Positions 33,330 to 45,821 of a stretch of DNA of 64,000 bases are shown in pieces. The stretch covers positions 1 to 64,000 of the forward strand of contig JAKUCV010000970.1 in assembly GCA_028386065.3 (NCBI GenBank). Direction: 5' to 3'. The notes beneath the pieces are model-generated. The model was not told the origin of the DNA. It saw nothing but the letters and a program-made list of their open reading frames with translations, and searched no databases. The translations under genes and the position numbers were made by a program. Source of the stretch: Turnera subulata. Its lineage: Eukaryota > Streptophyta > Magnoliopsida > Malpighiales > Passifloraceae. Position 1 is the first letter of the stretch. Every line of letters starts with the position of its first letter.

Positions 33330-36300
33330 TCTTCTTCTGTTTCTTTGATCTCCAATAATTTTGGGGGGTGTTTTAGTATTATGGGCTAATGATAGTTGTT
33401 AAGCAGGGCTTTGTTTAACTTGTGGTGGGTCTTACGTTGTCTGATGATTCTCTGGTTTGGTTTTCTCAAAGTGTTTGTCTTGGTCTTTCTTTTTCTGTTT
33501 TTTTTTTTAAGTGTTTATCAGGAGAGGGAACGTTAAAGATTTGATTTTTACTTTGTTTTTTTTTTTTTTGGAGGGAATAGAGAGGGATTGGTGAAGGGAG
33601 GAGGGATTGGGTTAGCAGAGGAATCGCAGAGATGACCTGATCTGAGAAAGAAGCAAAGAGAACATCACGTGTGGAGGAAGGAGGACAGAGATAGTTTTGG
33701 CATTTTGGTCTTTGTTTGGTGTTCTTGAACCCCATTGGCCATATCTTGATCGTTTTCTTCTTTGCACAAGTGGCAAATAGAAAATTGGTTTATTTCTCTT
33801 CTGCTCTTGTCCTTGCTGGTCAAATTCATAAGCTTGGTTCTCTATTTATTTGGAAAAAAATTACTTGGGGTTTGGAGTTTATTCATTAATGTCATGTCCT
33901 ATCATACGTATCTGCTATCTATTGTTTCAGTTCTTCGACAAAAAAAAAAAATCTATTGTTTCAGTTTTTATGTATTTTTCAATGGTATGTATTTCCAGTT
34001 ACAGAGACCTAGTCTCAGTTTCTGACTTTCTGTACTGATGTATTTTGTTCCATTAATTCAATGGAAAATATGTTTCTGACAAAAAAAAGAAGTGATGGTA
34101 TCTCCTGTACAAAAATTCTTTTGGTCAACTAGACTTTGTCCAAATGGTAAATTTAGTTATGACCTGTTAAATTTAGTAAGTCATTGATCAAACAAATATA
34201 TATGTATGGTAATTCTGATCCATCAAAAAGAAAAAGACTAGGTAGATTTGCAAGGGTGGAAATGCGGTGAGAATTTCAACTACAAAAGAAACATATAAAA
34301 ATAGGTTATAATTTTAAATTTAAGAAAGACAAAAAATAATTCAAAATCTGCTATGTAAATTTAAAAAGTATAAAAACTGTTGACTTGTCATCGGCCGATG
34401 GCAAAAATGCGTCAATTGAGTTTAGTCGAGAATGGGCCAATGGGGACGAGCGATGGCCCGCAAGAAAAACCAAGTCGTTAGCTTAGTTTGACCTTATAAG
34501 CCCACGTACTAATCAAATCAAACAACTCTAAAAGCCCAATAGGGCTTAAGAGTTAAGACAGACAAAAACATAGTAATCGTTGAAGCAACGTTGCGTTACA
34601 CGTTACTTTTTGGATCTACAAAGATAAATTAAAGTTTAAGTTGAATAATTTGGTCTAGTGTTAGTAGATTTACATGCTAATGGAGTGCCACCAGTACATA
34701 TCATTGCTTAAGGGTTCATTTTTTACCAGTACTTATCAATTAGCATTCCATTTTAAAAATCAATGGTTGTTATTTTACGGAATGTATCATGCTAGCTAGT
34801 CTACTATAGCTTTCAGAATTCAGTATCAATGGCTTAGGTTTCCTTCTTCTTTATCTTCTATAAATTTTTAGTTTTCAAAATCAATTGTTGCAAAATTTTA
34901 TAGCTAGGATCAATTCTTTTGAAGTGACATATATAGGAGGTGAAATATTGGAATTCAAGACTTGGATTGTTGAGAAGAAACTGTACCACAAAGCATCGCT
35001 TTGAAAGGGCCAAAACAAATCAATAGAAAGATCGTTAACCAATAAACATGCATGCATTCACATCAATCAAGACCATATAGGAGGAAAGATAAGCAAATCT
35101 ACGCAGAATAATATCTATCGTGCAAAGCACATGAAATTAGGATAAACCTTCAATATCTTTTGAATTCCTTCTAATTAATTTAGTCACGTTTGCCGCCTTG
35201 GGGCATAAAATTTTCTGGAAGTGATGGATCTTTGTAATGGATATCCTTCCATACCTTGAACCCAATTAGCTGACTTAAATATCTCAAGATTCTTGGAGAT
35301 AGGGACTAGATTATAGTTGGAATATAAGTGTGAGTAGTGTATCCCTATCGGAGAGAAAGAGGCTAAGTGAGTAACATATAAGTGAAGTGGACCCATGTAC
35401 CCAATATCTTGAGGTTTTGGGTTACAGAGTGGTGTCCTGGTCACGCGTATGGAACTCACTTGGGACTCGCGTATTGTCTCCTGGGTTTTCGGCGACTCCC
35501 GGTTCTCAACATACGCAATAGAGATTATTATGCCTAGGGGCTGCCTCGGCTAGTTGGCCAATTAAGTTGCTTGTTTTTTAAAATGCAAACGAAAGCTTTA
35601 TTGCAGATCAGAGATAGTAAGCAAACATATTTACAGAAAGACTAAGCCAAGTAGGCAAATTAAGTTGCTTGTATGCTAAAACCGACGGCAAATTGCAGTG
35701 TAGTGGTGGTTCAAATTCAATGCATAAACCATAAACTTGGAAAACTTGGAAAAAGAACACACACACTTGCTAGTTTCTACAGTGCAATTTCCACTCTTGG
35801 TTAAAAGTAGTCAAACGAGGAGATCAACTAAGCAAATCATGGGGTCTTTAACGCTATCTGTGAGTTGAGTTATCTATAAACTCTTCTTTAAATTGAAGAT
35901 TCTGCTTTTAAGTATAGATAAGAAACATTTTACTAATGCATTTTTTGGCTCCATTTATGTAGCACTAACATTCTTTGATTAATTATTTGACTTAAACATT
36001 ACAACCGACTATTTCACCGCAATGCAATTTTACTATACTGCTGACACATATATGCTTGGTTGGACTTGGTGGTTTATGCATTGATCAGACCTTAAATGGT
36101 CAGATTTGCTTCTACTTTTTGTGGAAAATAAAGGCATTAGTGCATTTTGTTTGTTAGCTCGGAAAATAAGCTTTGCAACTTACCTTTGCAAATTAGCTGC
36201 TTTAAGTCTGCATTAAAGTTTTGCCCCAAAAAAGTCTGCATTAAAGACATAAATTTTCCTTTGCATGAGTGTCCTTTCTTTATATTGATAAAGGGATAGT

Positions 36301-39300
36301 CCTCTACAGGGAAATTTTCATGTCCATTGCAGAATTAAAGCAACTACCTTCCAAGTTTAAGGTCAATAAATCCTTTTTTATACATAACCTTTTGCTTTTT
36401 CACCCTTTTTTTGGGCATGATAGTTTAGTCATATTAGCTCCCGTGGACCTTTTGCTTTAATTCAACCATGCTCGTGTGGGTGTTTTTTTTTTTTCCTTTT
36501 CTCATAGGGATACCAGTGGACGACAGTAAGTATTATGAATTAATTAACGACAACTCACAATCATAGTTAAGTCATAACACCAGCGATAACTATAATGATT
36601 GTTAGTATAATGGATGCTTACTCTGTAGGCCATTTCATTTTTAGCCTATTAGATTTGCCCAGCCAACAGGAAACTGCAGTTAAACAGCATTAATACTTTT
36701 TTTTCCCCTGTTTTTTGATATGATAGCCGCATATTTGTTGTCATCTCATGTCATACATATTTTAGTATGATATGGTGGTTATTTTCCCACCGCAAAATGC
36801 AGCCCCTAACATTTTCTTTACTGATATTCCTATAATCCTATCCAAGATTGTTATGTTCGATGAACCGTACACGAAACAATTCTAGCTAGCTAGCGCATGC
36901 ACATAATTAAATCCATAAACGTCTAAGATATTTAGATGTGCTCATTTCTATTCTTGTGATTGTGAAAAGGTCAAAAAAAAGCTTTACCACTAATTAGCCC
37001 CATGATAAAAACTTAAAAAGATCACCAGGTGCCACGTTCATGTTACGTCTTGTACACTCATCGATCATGTATATTTGCAGCAATGTATATATAGTTAAGG
37101 AGAAGGAAATTTCTGTCTTCAAGTAAATTCATGGAAAATGACCAAACTATGTCTTTTTGAAAACTTTAGTTCTTATTACGTTTAGCTATGGAAATCAATC
37201 AATTCATGCTGAGTATGATCAGCACAACACAATGGATATGTAGATATGCATGTATGCCGCTGCATCAGAGACCGATTATTTATCCATTTTTCTTGACAAA
37301 AGAAACTTCAGGATTTGTGAGTATATAATACAATTTATGTTAAACTAATTTTCGTATCATATCGGCCGGTATGATTTGACATATATTTGGTGTATAATTA
37401 AATAAATTTGATACACGTGTGTGCACACAGAATTATTTATGGACTAGAATTCCAAGCTACAAATTACAATAATATCTAGGGTGCCGAATAAGTGAGATCA
37501 GATATCCACGCAACAGCATCTGGTGGGGTGTTCGAATTAGAGCATAAAGTCGTAAATGTGCAAATTTTTAAGCTTAACTTGTGAGGTAAGTACAAAACAA
37601 ACAATAGTATATCAATTTGTCTTCAAGGAATGCTATTATACTTATATTAAGATACCTTGGTGCAACTTGGAGCATCTCCCATATCATATTCTCATTAATG
37701 CTTAATTCAGATAAACCAAGAATATTTCCTTTAATAATTAACACACAATAACGAGAGGAATTTTTGTGTAACTATGTATGGATCCGCTTTTGCCTTTTGA
37801 GCAAACGAAACAATACAAAATTTGAAGACAAAAAGGCTTAGGCCCCCCAAAATGACCCTTGCTACAGCTATATATCTTAAAATTGCGAAAAGCTTATTCT
37901 CATTCAGGGAACATGTACCATATATTTTTGCAAATACCTAACACATAAAATTATGATCCCCTTTTTTGTTTTAAATCCTAGTACACGTGACCCATACGAT
38001 GATCTCTTCCTCCCTTGTATTAGCAAAATATTACATAAACTTGTAGATCGAGTAAGGGACAACGGACAACGTATATGTATATAACGTGGAAAAGCTACAA
38101 AATTCGTGGCAAGTATAATGCTTATTAATTAATTACCGTATCGTTCATTATATAATCGATGAATGCCCTTATTGATCGCATTGTTCATAGCATATGCGTA
38201 TAACTTATCCATTATAGTGACTTAATTAAATGGAGACAAATGGCACCTAATTCACTTGATCATTTCGCAATCTTCTTTTCCAACTCTCTGGAAGATTATG
38301 ATTCTGAACATGTAATCGACGAGAATGACATGCGAATCCAGACCAAATCATCTTTGATCAAATAATATTACTACCTGGATTAGACGTTAAACCAATTTAC
38401 TTATCAAAGTCTTTAATGTGCAATAAACATGTTCCCAAATAAATTACTCTTAGTTAAAGTAACATCGCGAAAGTAATATAATTAAGCTGGCATCAAAACC
38501 CTTTGCAATCTCTTGTTTTCCCCAACTTCCAAAGATTGTGGTTCCAAAGAACTTGTGCTAGAATCAAAACCCTCTACAAAACCCACCAAGGGATTATCAC
38601 ATGCACACATGAAAGATGCAAAAATAGAGCATATACTTGGAGATAAGCCGAGGTGGCTATATTCTAATATGTTGTACTAATATGACCTACTCCACATATT
38701 TTTAAAAGAAGATTATTCAAAGGATGAAACCCCCTCTCTTTAATTTGGGTGGTACTTACAAGAGTATATGCGATCTAGCTGAATCAATTATCAAACCTGT
38801 GGGAAACAGGATAATGATGAGACAGATCAATTGGCTTTTCTAATTTATGTCAAAAGAAAGCCAAGATGGGTATAAATAATTTCATTAAAGTAGGATATTC
38901 TTCATTAATATATATAGTGAAATTGCATGCTACCATCAATAGTTGCAGAGAGAGAGCTAGAGCGTTTTATGTGAATCAAAATAATCCAAAGAATCGTATA
39001 CCCTAGAATCATCTTCCTAATTATGCTTTGGAAATCGGAACCATACATTATACACATAGAAAGTCCATGTCGTTTCTGGGAATTCATGTATGTCTACTTT
39101 TTTAGTGTATAGTTGAAGAATGGCATCTAATTCCCACGCCAAAATGTATACAAGCATTTATCGGTAACGTGTGATGATGAAATTAAGCTCATGCAAGCAT
39201 GGAGTCCTGTCAAGATTGGATTGATTGATCGATCACGCTCAGGATTAGTGTACTCTGATGAATCTTTGAATGGTTTTATTATATGCTTTTAAAGAGTGAT

Positions 39301-39679
39301 ATTCACGTGGGATCAAGAGAAGTAAGGTATAATTCGTGTTCTTATTTAGGGGGGTAAAAAGAAGAAAAAAAAAAGGAAGGAAATTGGCTTATATTTTTGT
39401 ACACGCTGTTTACATAATAAAGTTATCGTTAGCATAAAAAAAAAAGACGAAAATTGGCTTTTAATTTATTGTACAGAATCAATCACTGATGTCTGAAAAT
39501 GAATTCATGTTTGTTTTACATGTATTCACGAATGACGAATGCGGACAAACATTTGAGCGAATATTGATCCACATTTCATATTCTTCATTCGACCACTCTT
39601 GGGTATATTATAGTAATCTAATTAATTAGGGTATGTCACCATATATATTTGTCATATCGTTTTCTTTGTTTGATAGACT
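33330..39679. other. Gene-poor intergenic DNA upstream of ICME
   Basis: After the ICME 5' flank (33322 to about 33700, with T and A runs) no coding region could be supported on either strand. Sequence is AT-rich. A patch of more even composition at about 35180-35520 (for example GTCCTGGTCACGCGTATGGAAC and GGCGACTCCCGG) looks like part of an old repeat, but has no recognisable ends. Confidence 0.5.
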
Positions 39680-40478
39680 ACCAACTGGGGGTAAAAAAGT
39701 TTTTTCTGTCCTTACACTTTGTCGATTTCTCGTTTGTTGTCCCTCTTCCTTCAATTTCACTCAACATGTCCCTGAACTCTTAGTTTACAGGGTCACTCTG
39801 TCCTTTTTACCTCCAACAACCGGTTGGATGTTCTGGTGGTGACACGTGTCCGTGGGGCCCGCGCCTCCCCTTTTTTCATCCTTTTTTGTTTTCCCTATTT
39901 TAAGTTTCCAATGGCTTTTTCTTTTTTAACGTAAATAAAAAGAGGTTAAAAACGTAAATTTCCACACCATTTTCTTTTTAAATTCCTTTTTACCTTTTCT
40001 TTCCCAATTAATTTCTGAAATATTTTTTTGTATGCTCGTTATGGAAATCTCACCCTTTTTCCTCTTTCTTTTATCCACATTTTCAAATTATAACTTTTAA
40101 CTTCAATTTTTTTATGAGATTATGAAATTTTTTAAAAATAACCCTACCTGCTTTTCCTTTAACTTCAATACTACGATTAATTGTGCTAACCACTAACCTA
40201 GAAAATCAAAGATTATCTCCTGCAAAAACCACCACCACCACTTCCATCATCTTCCCTCAATTTGTTTCTCCTTAGTCGTTGCAAATAGGACGACCCACCT
40301 TCTACAGCCACCCCCAAACTCCCATCTTCCCTTCTTTTTACTATCTTCTTTTTTTCCTCAATCTCTTGCTCACAGATTCGATTTGTTGGAGGAGGTTGGA
40401 TGTGATTTTTGTGAACTCTGAGACAGTTTTGGGGCTGCACAACTTGGAGATCCCATCAGCTTCAACCTCCGGATTGGT

Positions 40479-40479
<1 letters not shown>

Positions 40480-40518
<39 letters not shown>
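40480..40518 (+). repeat. Homopolymer of 39 G
   Basis: An uninterrupted run of G lies inside MULE-2, followed by GAGGAAGGAGGAGGAGG. Poly-proline and poly-glycine open frames in this region come from it. A run this long could form quadruplex structures, and its exact length is uncertain in any assembly. Confidence 0.9.
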
Positions 40519-40519
<1 letters not shown>

Positions 40520-40841
40520 GGAAGGAGGAGGAGGAGCGAGGAAAGAGGCGACGCCCCAAAACTGACGGGAGTTGATGAATTCGAACAATTAATAGAAGGG
40601 AGAGGAGGAGGAGGAGGAGGACAAGGTCGGCGGCAACTTACTGTCAGAGGGGGGGGCCTGTCTTAGCCTCGTCGTCCTCGATCTCTCCTCGTCGATGTCG
40701 TCGTGGCTCAGGAAGGGAGCGGAGGAGGAGATGACGGCGGCAGAGGGAGGAAATAGAGAGGGTGCGGGTGATGGAAGCGAGAGGGAGAGAAAGAGTTTTG
40801 GAGAGAAAATTGAAGAGAAGAGAAGAGAAAATTGAAAATTG

Positions 40842-41130
40842 CTTGCACGGCATCTCCCGGGCCTCCCCTCCCAGATTGAACTCCTCCGTGCAGACGGCGC
40901 AGTGCGCCTCCGCGTCCACGTGGGTCTCGGAGATCTTGAGCGCGGGCATTGACTCGACGGCAGCCTTGGAGGCGGGCGGGTTGCCGGGTCGGGTGAGGGT
41001 GTTGAGCTCGATCTGGGTGAGCTGGTCGAGGAGGCGGTCGAAGCTGGAGCCCATGAGGAATTCGGACATGGTGGCGGGTACGGGACAGAAAGTGGGGATG
41101 CGGCTGGGGGTGCGGTTGGGTTGGATTTTG
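40842..41130 (-). pseudogene. Captured fragment of a RING-H2 E3 ubiquitin ligase gene
   Basis: The minus strand reads [20 protein letters not shown] from 41069, then [16 protein letters not shown], then the first half of a RING domain, CAVCTEEF...EAREMPCK, and stops matching at 40842. The order 'MG..FDRLL.QL', 'PPASK.A.E.MP', 'C-x2-C ... MPCKH' is typical of plant RING1/RZF-type ligases. The His and the remaining zinc ligands that should follow MPCK are missing, replaced by unrelated codons (QFSIFSSLL). The fragment cannot fold a full RING. It is interpreted as exon DNA captured by MULE-2. Confidence 0.75.
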
Positions 41131-42117
41131 GTGTGGGTTGGAGGTGGCCGGCGGGGCAACATCTGGTGGTTGAAGGGTCATGTTGATGAAGATTGTGGTA
41201 GATGTTCGGTTAAGCTTCGGCGAGGCAAACAAAACTCCAACCGGGCGTGAACATTAAGGATCTGCCAAGTTTTTTCTTGAAATTTGGCGATAGGGGAGAT
41301 GCAGAAGGGGTTCTAAGGTGATGACAGGAGATATTTGTGTGTGTGGTATTTTTTAAAAAATATTTTTGAAAATAAAATTCGGTAAAAAATGAAAATTGTG
41401 CAAATTAGTGGGCGATGGCGCAAGGAAGACGGTGCAAAATTTATATTTTTTAAATTCTTTTTTTCTCTTCTATTTATTACAAAAATTAATATAATAAAAC
41501 CTAAAAAGAATTTCCAGAAAATAGAAAATAGGAAAGAAAGAGAAAAAAAAGAAAAATATAATCAGCTGAAGTGGGCCCCACGGACACGTGTCAGCCTCAC
41601 ACGCACCAACCGGCTGCTGGAGGTAAGAAGGACAAGGTGACCCGGTAATTCATAAGTTGAGGGACAGGTTGAGTGAAAAAAAAGGAAGGGGGACAACAAA
41701 TGCGAAAACAAAAAAAGTAAAGGGACAAGAAAAACTATTTTACCACCAACTGGGACTCTACCCGAAAACGAATACAAAAGTAAATAATTCATGCACGTCC
41801 ATTTCATATTATTCACTGTCCATATATTGTGGGATACATGAAACTGTTTACCTCATCGAAAAATAAAAAGAGAGAAAAGATACATGAAACGCTGGACCAC
41901 ATTAATTTCTTTTTTGTTTAGGTCTATTTTCTTAGTTCCGCTTGACATACATATATATACCAGCTTTTAAGACATCCCAGTTGGTTTTTTTTTTTTTTGA
42001 TGCTAACGAGTTATCCCAGTTGGTTGACATGCATTTAGAGCTTGAATTTTGATTATTATTATTTTTTTTTTGTCAAGGACTTTTGATTATAGTTGACCCT
42101 ACTGAATTCTACACTCC

Positions 42118-42240
42118 ACTAGTATTTTTTTTGATGCTAAATAAAATCCACTAGTAGCGGTGGAATCGAACTCATGGATATAAAACATTTACCCAGTTCT
42201 GAGATTTTTCACCGCGCGCTACCAATAATCAAGTCTAGTA
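42118..42240 (-). repeat. Short SINE-like repeat
   Basis: On the minus strand ATTGGTAGCGCGCGGTG resembles a Pol III A box and ATGAGTTCGATTCCACC a B box, about 50 bases apart. The sequence TCCACTAGTA flanks part of it (42113-42123 and 42147-42157). It is probably a truncated tRNA-derived element. Confidence 0.4.
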
Positions 42241-44810
42241 AAAATAAGAAATAGTAAATTTATTTTTTACCATGTTGACACTTGGTGATAGACTCATAGA
42301 CATGGACGAAGCCGTTTGAAGGATTCAGTTGCTGGGTCAAAACCTGGATAATTGGATATATAAACAAAACAAACATAGAATATGAGTAAACGAAGATGAT
42401 AAGGTAATTAATGAGAAGAAGAAAAAGGGAGAAAACAGGTGGGTAGCTACAGAGCGCACCCAAAATTACGTGCAATCCGAATCAGACCATCATTTTCATA
42501 TCCTGCAATTGGTTCCACACACACCTGAAAGCCTAGATTTCGTGGGCACCTCTCCTTTTATTTTCCTTTTATTTTTTACTTTTGTCCTCACTTTGAACTC
42601 AGTTCCATACAGCTAAACTAAATGTTTCTTTTATATTGACGAACTTAATTAGGGAAAATATAGATCAATATTTAGGAAATATGCTAGTTTGCTACTATGG
42701 GAACTAGGAGCATACGTAGGTGGAAGAGTGAATGCACCTCAAAATCTGGCCATTTTCCCCCCTTCGGAGAACATGAATGTTTTTTTGCCTATCACTATCT
42801 GAGAGCATTTGGGGGAAGCTTTATAAAAAGAATTTTCTTTGACCAATCCCTGTATATTTTAAACAGATTTTTTTTTTTTCTAAAACCCTAAAATTAAGGA
42901 CCAATGCGTTTGCATACAGAAGTTCCACCAAGCTTGAGGGCTGCCAGCCTTTTCACTGATCTATACAAGAATTTGCAAATTATTATTGGGAACAAAATCC
43001 TACCTTGCCAACCAACAAAACTATCCTGAATCACTTAACTTGATACACCATTTTCAAAGAGTATTAAAATTAACTTCTTCCTTCTTTTTTTTGGTTAATT
43101 TGTACGTGCACTATAAGTTTTTAGCATTTATCTAGGCGCCAAACTTCTTTTTTTATCTGGCGAATATAGATGCGACAACCAAAAAAAACAAAAGTAAAAG
43201 GAAAAGTGAAAGGAAAGAAAGAAGTGGGGAAAGAAGAAGAAAAAAATGGAGCGTATCTTTGAGTCAGCCACATTAGGGACGCTGTCAATTTTCCACAATC
43301 ATAAGTTGATGTTGCAATTCATGTCTACACACACAGAAGAAAAAAAAAAAAAGTGCCATCACATATGGAGAGAGTGAGAGACAGAGAGATACAAAGGAAA
43401 GACAAAACAAAAGCCATGAATTTTGAATTATGTAGTTATGGTGTAACTTATGGGGTTGACAAGTTGGGAAAGAGTGGGGTTGGAACCAAGGGAATAATAG
43501 AACATAGAACCTTGCATAGGTTGCCACTACCCAAAATATTGCTTCCTTGAATACCAACTCAATTATAATTGGTCACTTTTCCGTTATTGATTATTTTAAT
43601 TAATATTAAAATATTAAATTTAATGTAATTTTTTTTTTCTATTCTCAAACAAACAAAATGGAATGTGAGGATGAGTTTTTTTTCCCCCCGTTTAATGCCC
43701 ATACAAAATTCCAAGGCGAATTTTTTTTTTTTTTGATACTAAAATTCCAAGGCGAATTATATGACTAAAATCGGTAGTGGTGGTTGTTCTATAAACTCTA
43801 ATCATTATCAAAAAAGAAAAAAAACAATTAAGTTTCAATTCCTTTTTTCATGCAATGTGAGGATGAGTTTTGACCACGCCCACAGCAGAGGTTGTTAACT
43901 GTTCATTGACATGCACTTATCTATTGTTGTAGGTTACAGTGACTCCAATCCAATCATATCAACAGAAGAATGGAAAATATGGTCAATAAGTGATGAAAAT
44001 GAAATGATGGCCGTGACATGTTGTGTAAGCTTAATGCATCACAAATGATCATGTTCGCATATAGAAAAAAAATATTTGCTAAAACCATATAATTTGAAGG
44101 GAATTAGTAGTGCTGGGAAATTATTGGATATCAGGACATCTTTTAGTTAATCTCCCGGAAGTGGAGATCAGGCTGGTCTAATTAGAAGCCACATTCGTGT
44201 GCTGCTTATACATAATTAGCCAATGAGACTTCGTTTTACAAATCTATTGAGTTATAAAAATAAATGCATTTTCCCAACTTTTTCTTTACTTTTCTTTTTG
44301 CATTCAGGAATGCCTAACACACAACACAAAAAAGTATGCCTAACACAACATAATTCTTCGTCTTTCACACTCAACCTTATGCACAACCCCAAGGCTTTAC
44401 TAGTAAATTATTTGGATGAGAACTCTAACACAACTTCTCCAAAATGAGAAATTAAATATGACCCGCAAATATTTTTTTTTTTGTGTTGCAAAAGGGGTAT
44501 GCTTTCCTCTTACATGAAATTATACGAATCTCCAAGACCCCACAACTACACCATCTATACTTTAAATTGCCTAGCCTTTCAAGATCTTCATGAGAACATG
44601 TTGGCTTGGAGGTCATCACAGGCGGGGATTGAAGGCAAGCTTTTCACTACTTTCCGGCGAATCTTGTCACTAAATGGTATAGCCTTCAAGTGGATGATCA
44701 AGCACAGGGATTAGTAGTATAAGATGTGCCTAGCTAAAGGATATTTTAGAATGTGCTGTCTAGAGCATCGGTACTAGCTAGCAAATCAATCATATATTCC
44801 TTTTTCCCTC
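42241..44810. other. Intergenic DNA upstream of the PHO1;H1-like gene
   Basis: No gene is supported. The stretch has many T and A runs and short chance frames. One plus-strand frame of 77 codons at 44481-44714 has mixed composition but matches nothing I recognise. The proximal promoter of the next gene is expected at the right end. Confidence 0.45.
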
Positions 44811-44821
44811 CAATAAATAAC
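44811..44821 (+). promoter_or_regulatory. Weak TATA-like element of the PHO1;H1-like gene
   Basis: CAATAAATAAC lies about 130 bases upstream of the ATG at 44949 and is followed by a CT-rich stretch (CTCTCAGCTCTCTCAAAG, CCCTCTCTTTTTTTTCTCTC) typical of plant leaders. I found no clear P1BS phosphate-response motif by eye. Confidence 0.35.
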
Positions 44822-44948
44822 CCGCCCGTGCTCTCCAATTGAACACACTCTCAGCTCTCTCAAAGAAGCTTATAGTACCCTCTCTTTTTTTTCTCTCAAG
44901 TGACAAAAGTTTGTGTCACATTAAGTAAGGAGAGGAGAAAAATTAAGG

Positions 44949-45752
44949 ATGGTGAAGTTTTCCAAGCAATTTGAGGGTCAGCTTGTGCCTGAATGGAAAG
45001 AGGCGTTTGTTGATTACTGGCAACTCAAGAAAGACCTCAAGCAATTCCATCTCCTTAATAATAAGGACAATATTAATCACAAGACCCCCACCAAGCATCA
45101 TCATCATGGCTCTCAGTCCAATAACTTCCTTACTTCTCTTAGGAACTTCTCTTTATTTGGCCATCCACAAAGAGCAGAACATGGTGCCATTCAAGTACTT
45201 CAATTTTCCCCTCCCTACTATACTCTTCTTTAATATGTTACCATTCTTAGTATCAAAAAATATGTTATAATTCTAAGTGCATATTCTCTACTACATATGG
45301 AACTAATGTCATGTCTGGTCTCGACAGGTTCACAGGAAACTTGCGTCTTCTGCTAGTAAGGATGACATGTACGAGACAGAACTGGTGGAACAGTTTGACG
45401 ATGACAATGATGCTGCCAAGGAGTTCTTTTCTTGTTTGGACCAGCAACTTAATAAGGTGAACCAATTCTATAGGACTAAGGAGAAAGAGTTCTTGGACAG
45501 AGGAGATTGCTTGAAGAAACAAATGGAGATTCTCGATGAGCTGAAACTTGCACTTAAGCAACAACGAGAGAAAGGAGCTTCTGCTCAAGACTCTGAGGAT
45601 GGCTCAATATCATGCACCATCTCTTGTGGTATATATTCTCTACACTTCTTGTCTAAGCCATGCATGACAGTCCATTCCATTTCATACATTTCATATGTAA
45701 CTCATGCATGACAGACATACATAAGATCATTTTTATTCCTGACATTTATCTA

Positions 45753-45821
<69 letters not shown>

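Larger units (their letters stand above)
39690..41744. mobile_element. Mutator-like element carrying host gene DNA (Pack-MULE, MULE-2)
   Basis: The ends begin GGTAAAAAAGTTTTTTCTGT and finish ACAAGAAAAACTATTTTACC. They are flanked by an exact 10-bp repeat, ACCAACTGGG, at 39680-39689 and 41745-41754. The inverted ends are about 170 bp, match MULE-1, and include the palindrome GACACGTGTC on both sides. No transposase is present. The interior holds a 39-base G run and, on the minus strand, a fragment of a RING-H2 ubiquitin ligase gene (40842-41130). Mutator-like elements with captured gene pieces are known as Pack-MULEs. Confidence 0.9.

Noticed and set aside
40279..40588. Overlapping poly-Pro and poly-Gly frames
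   Set aside because: They are translations of the 39-G run and adjoining GGA repeats in both strands.
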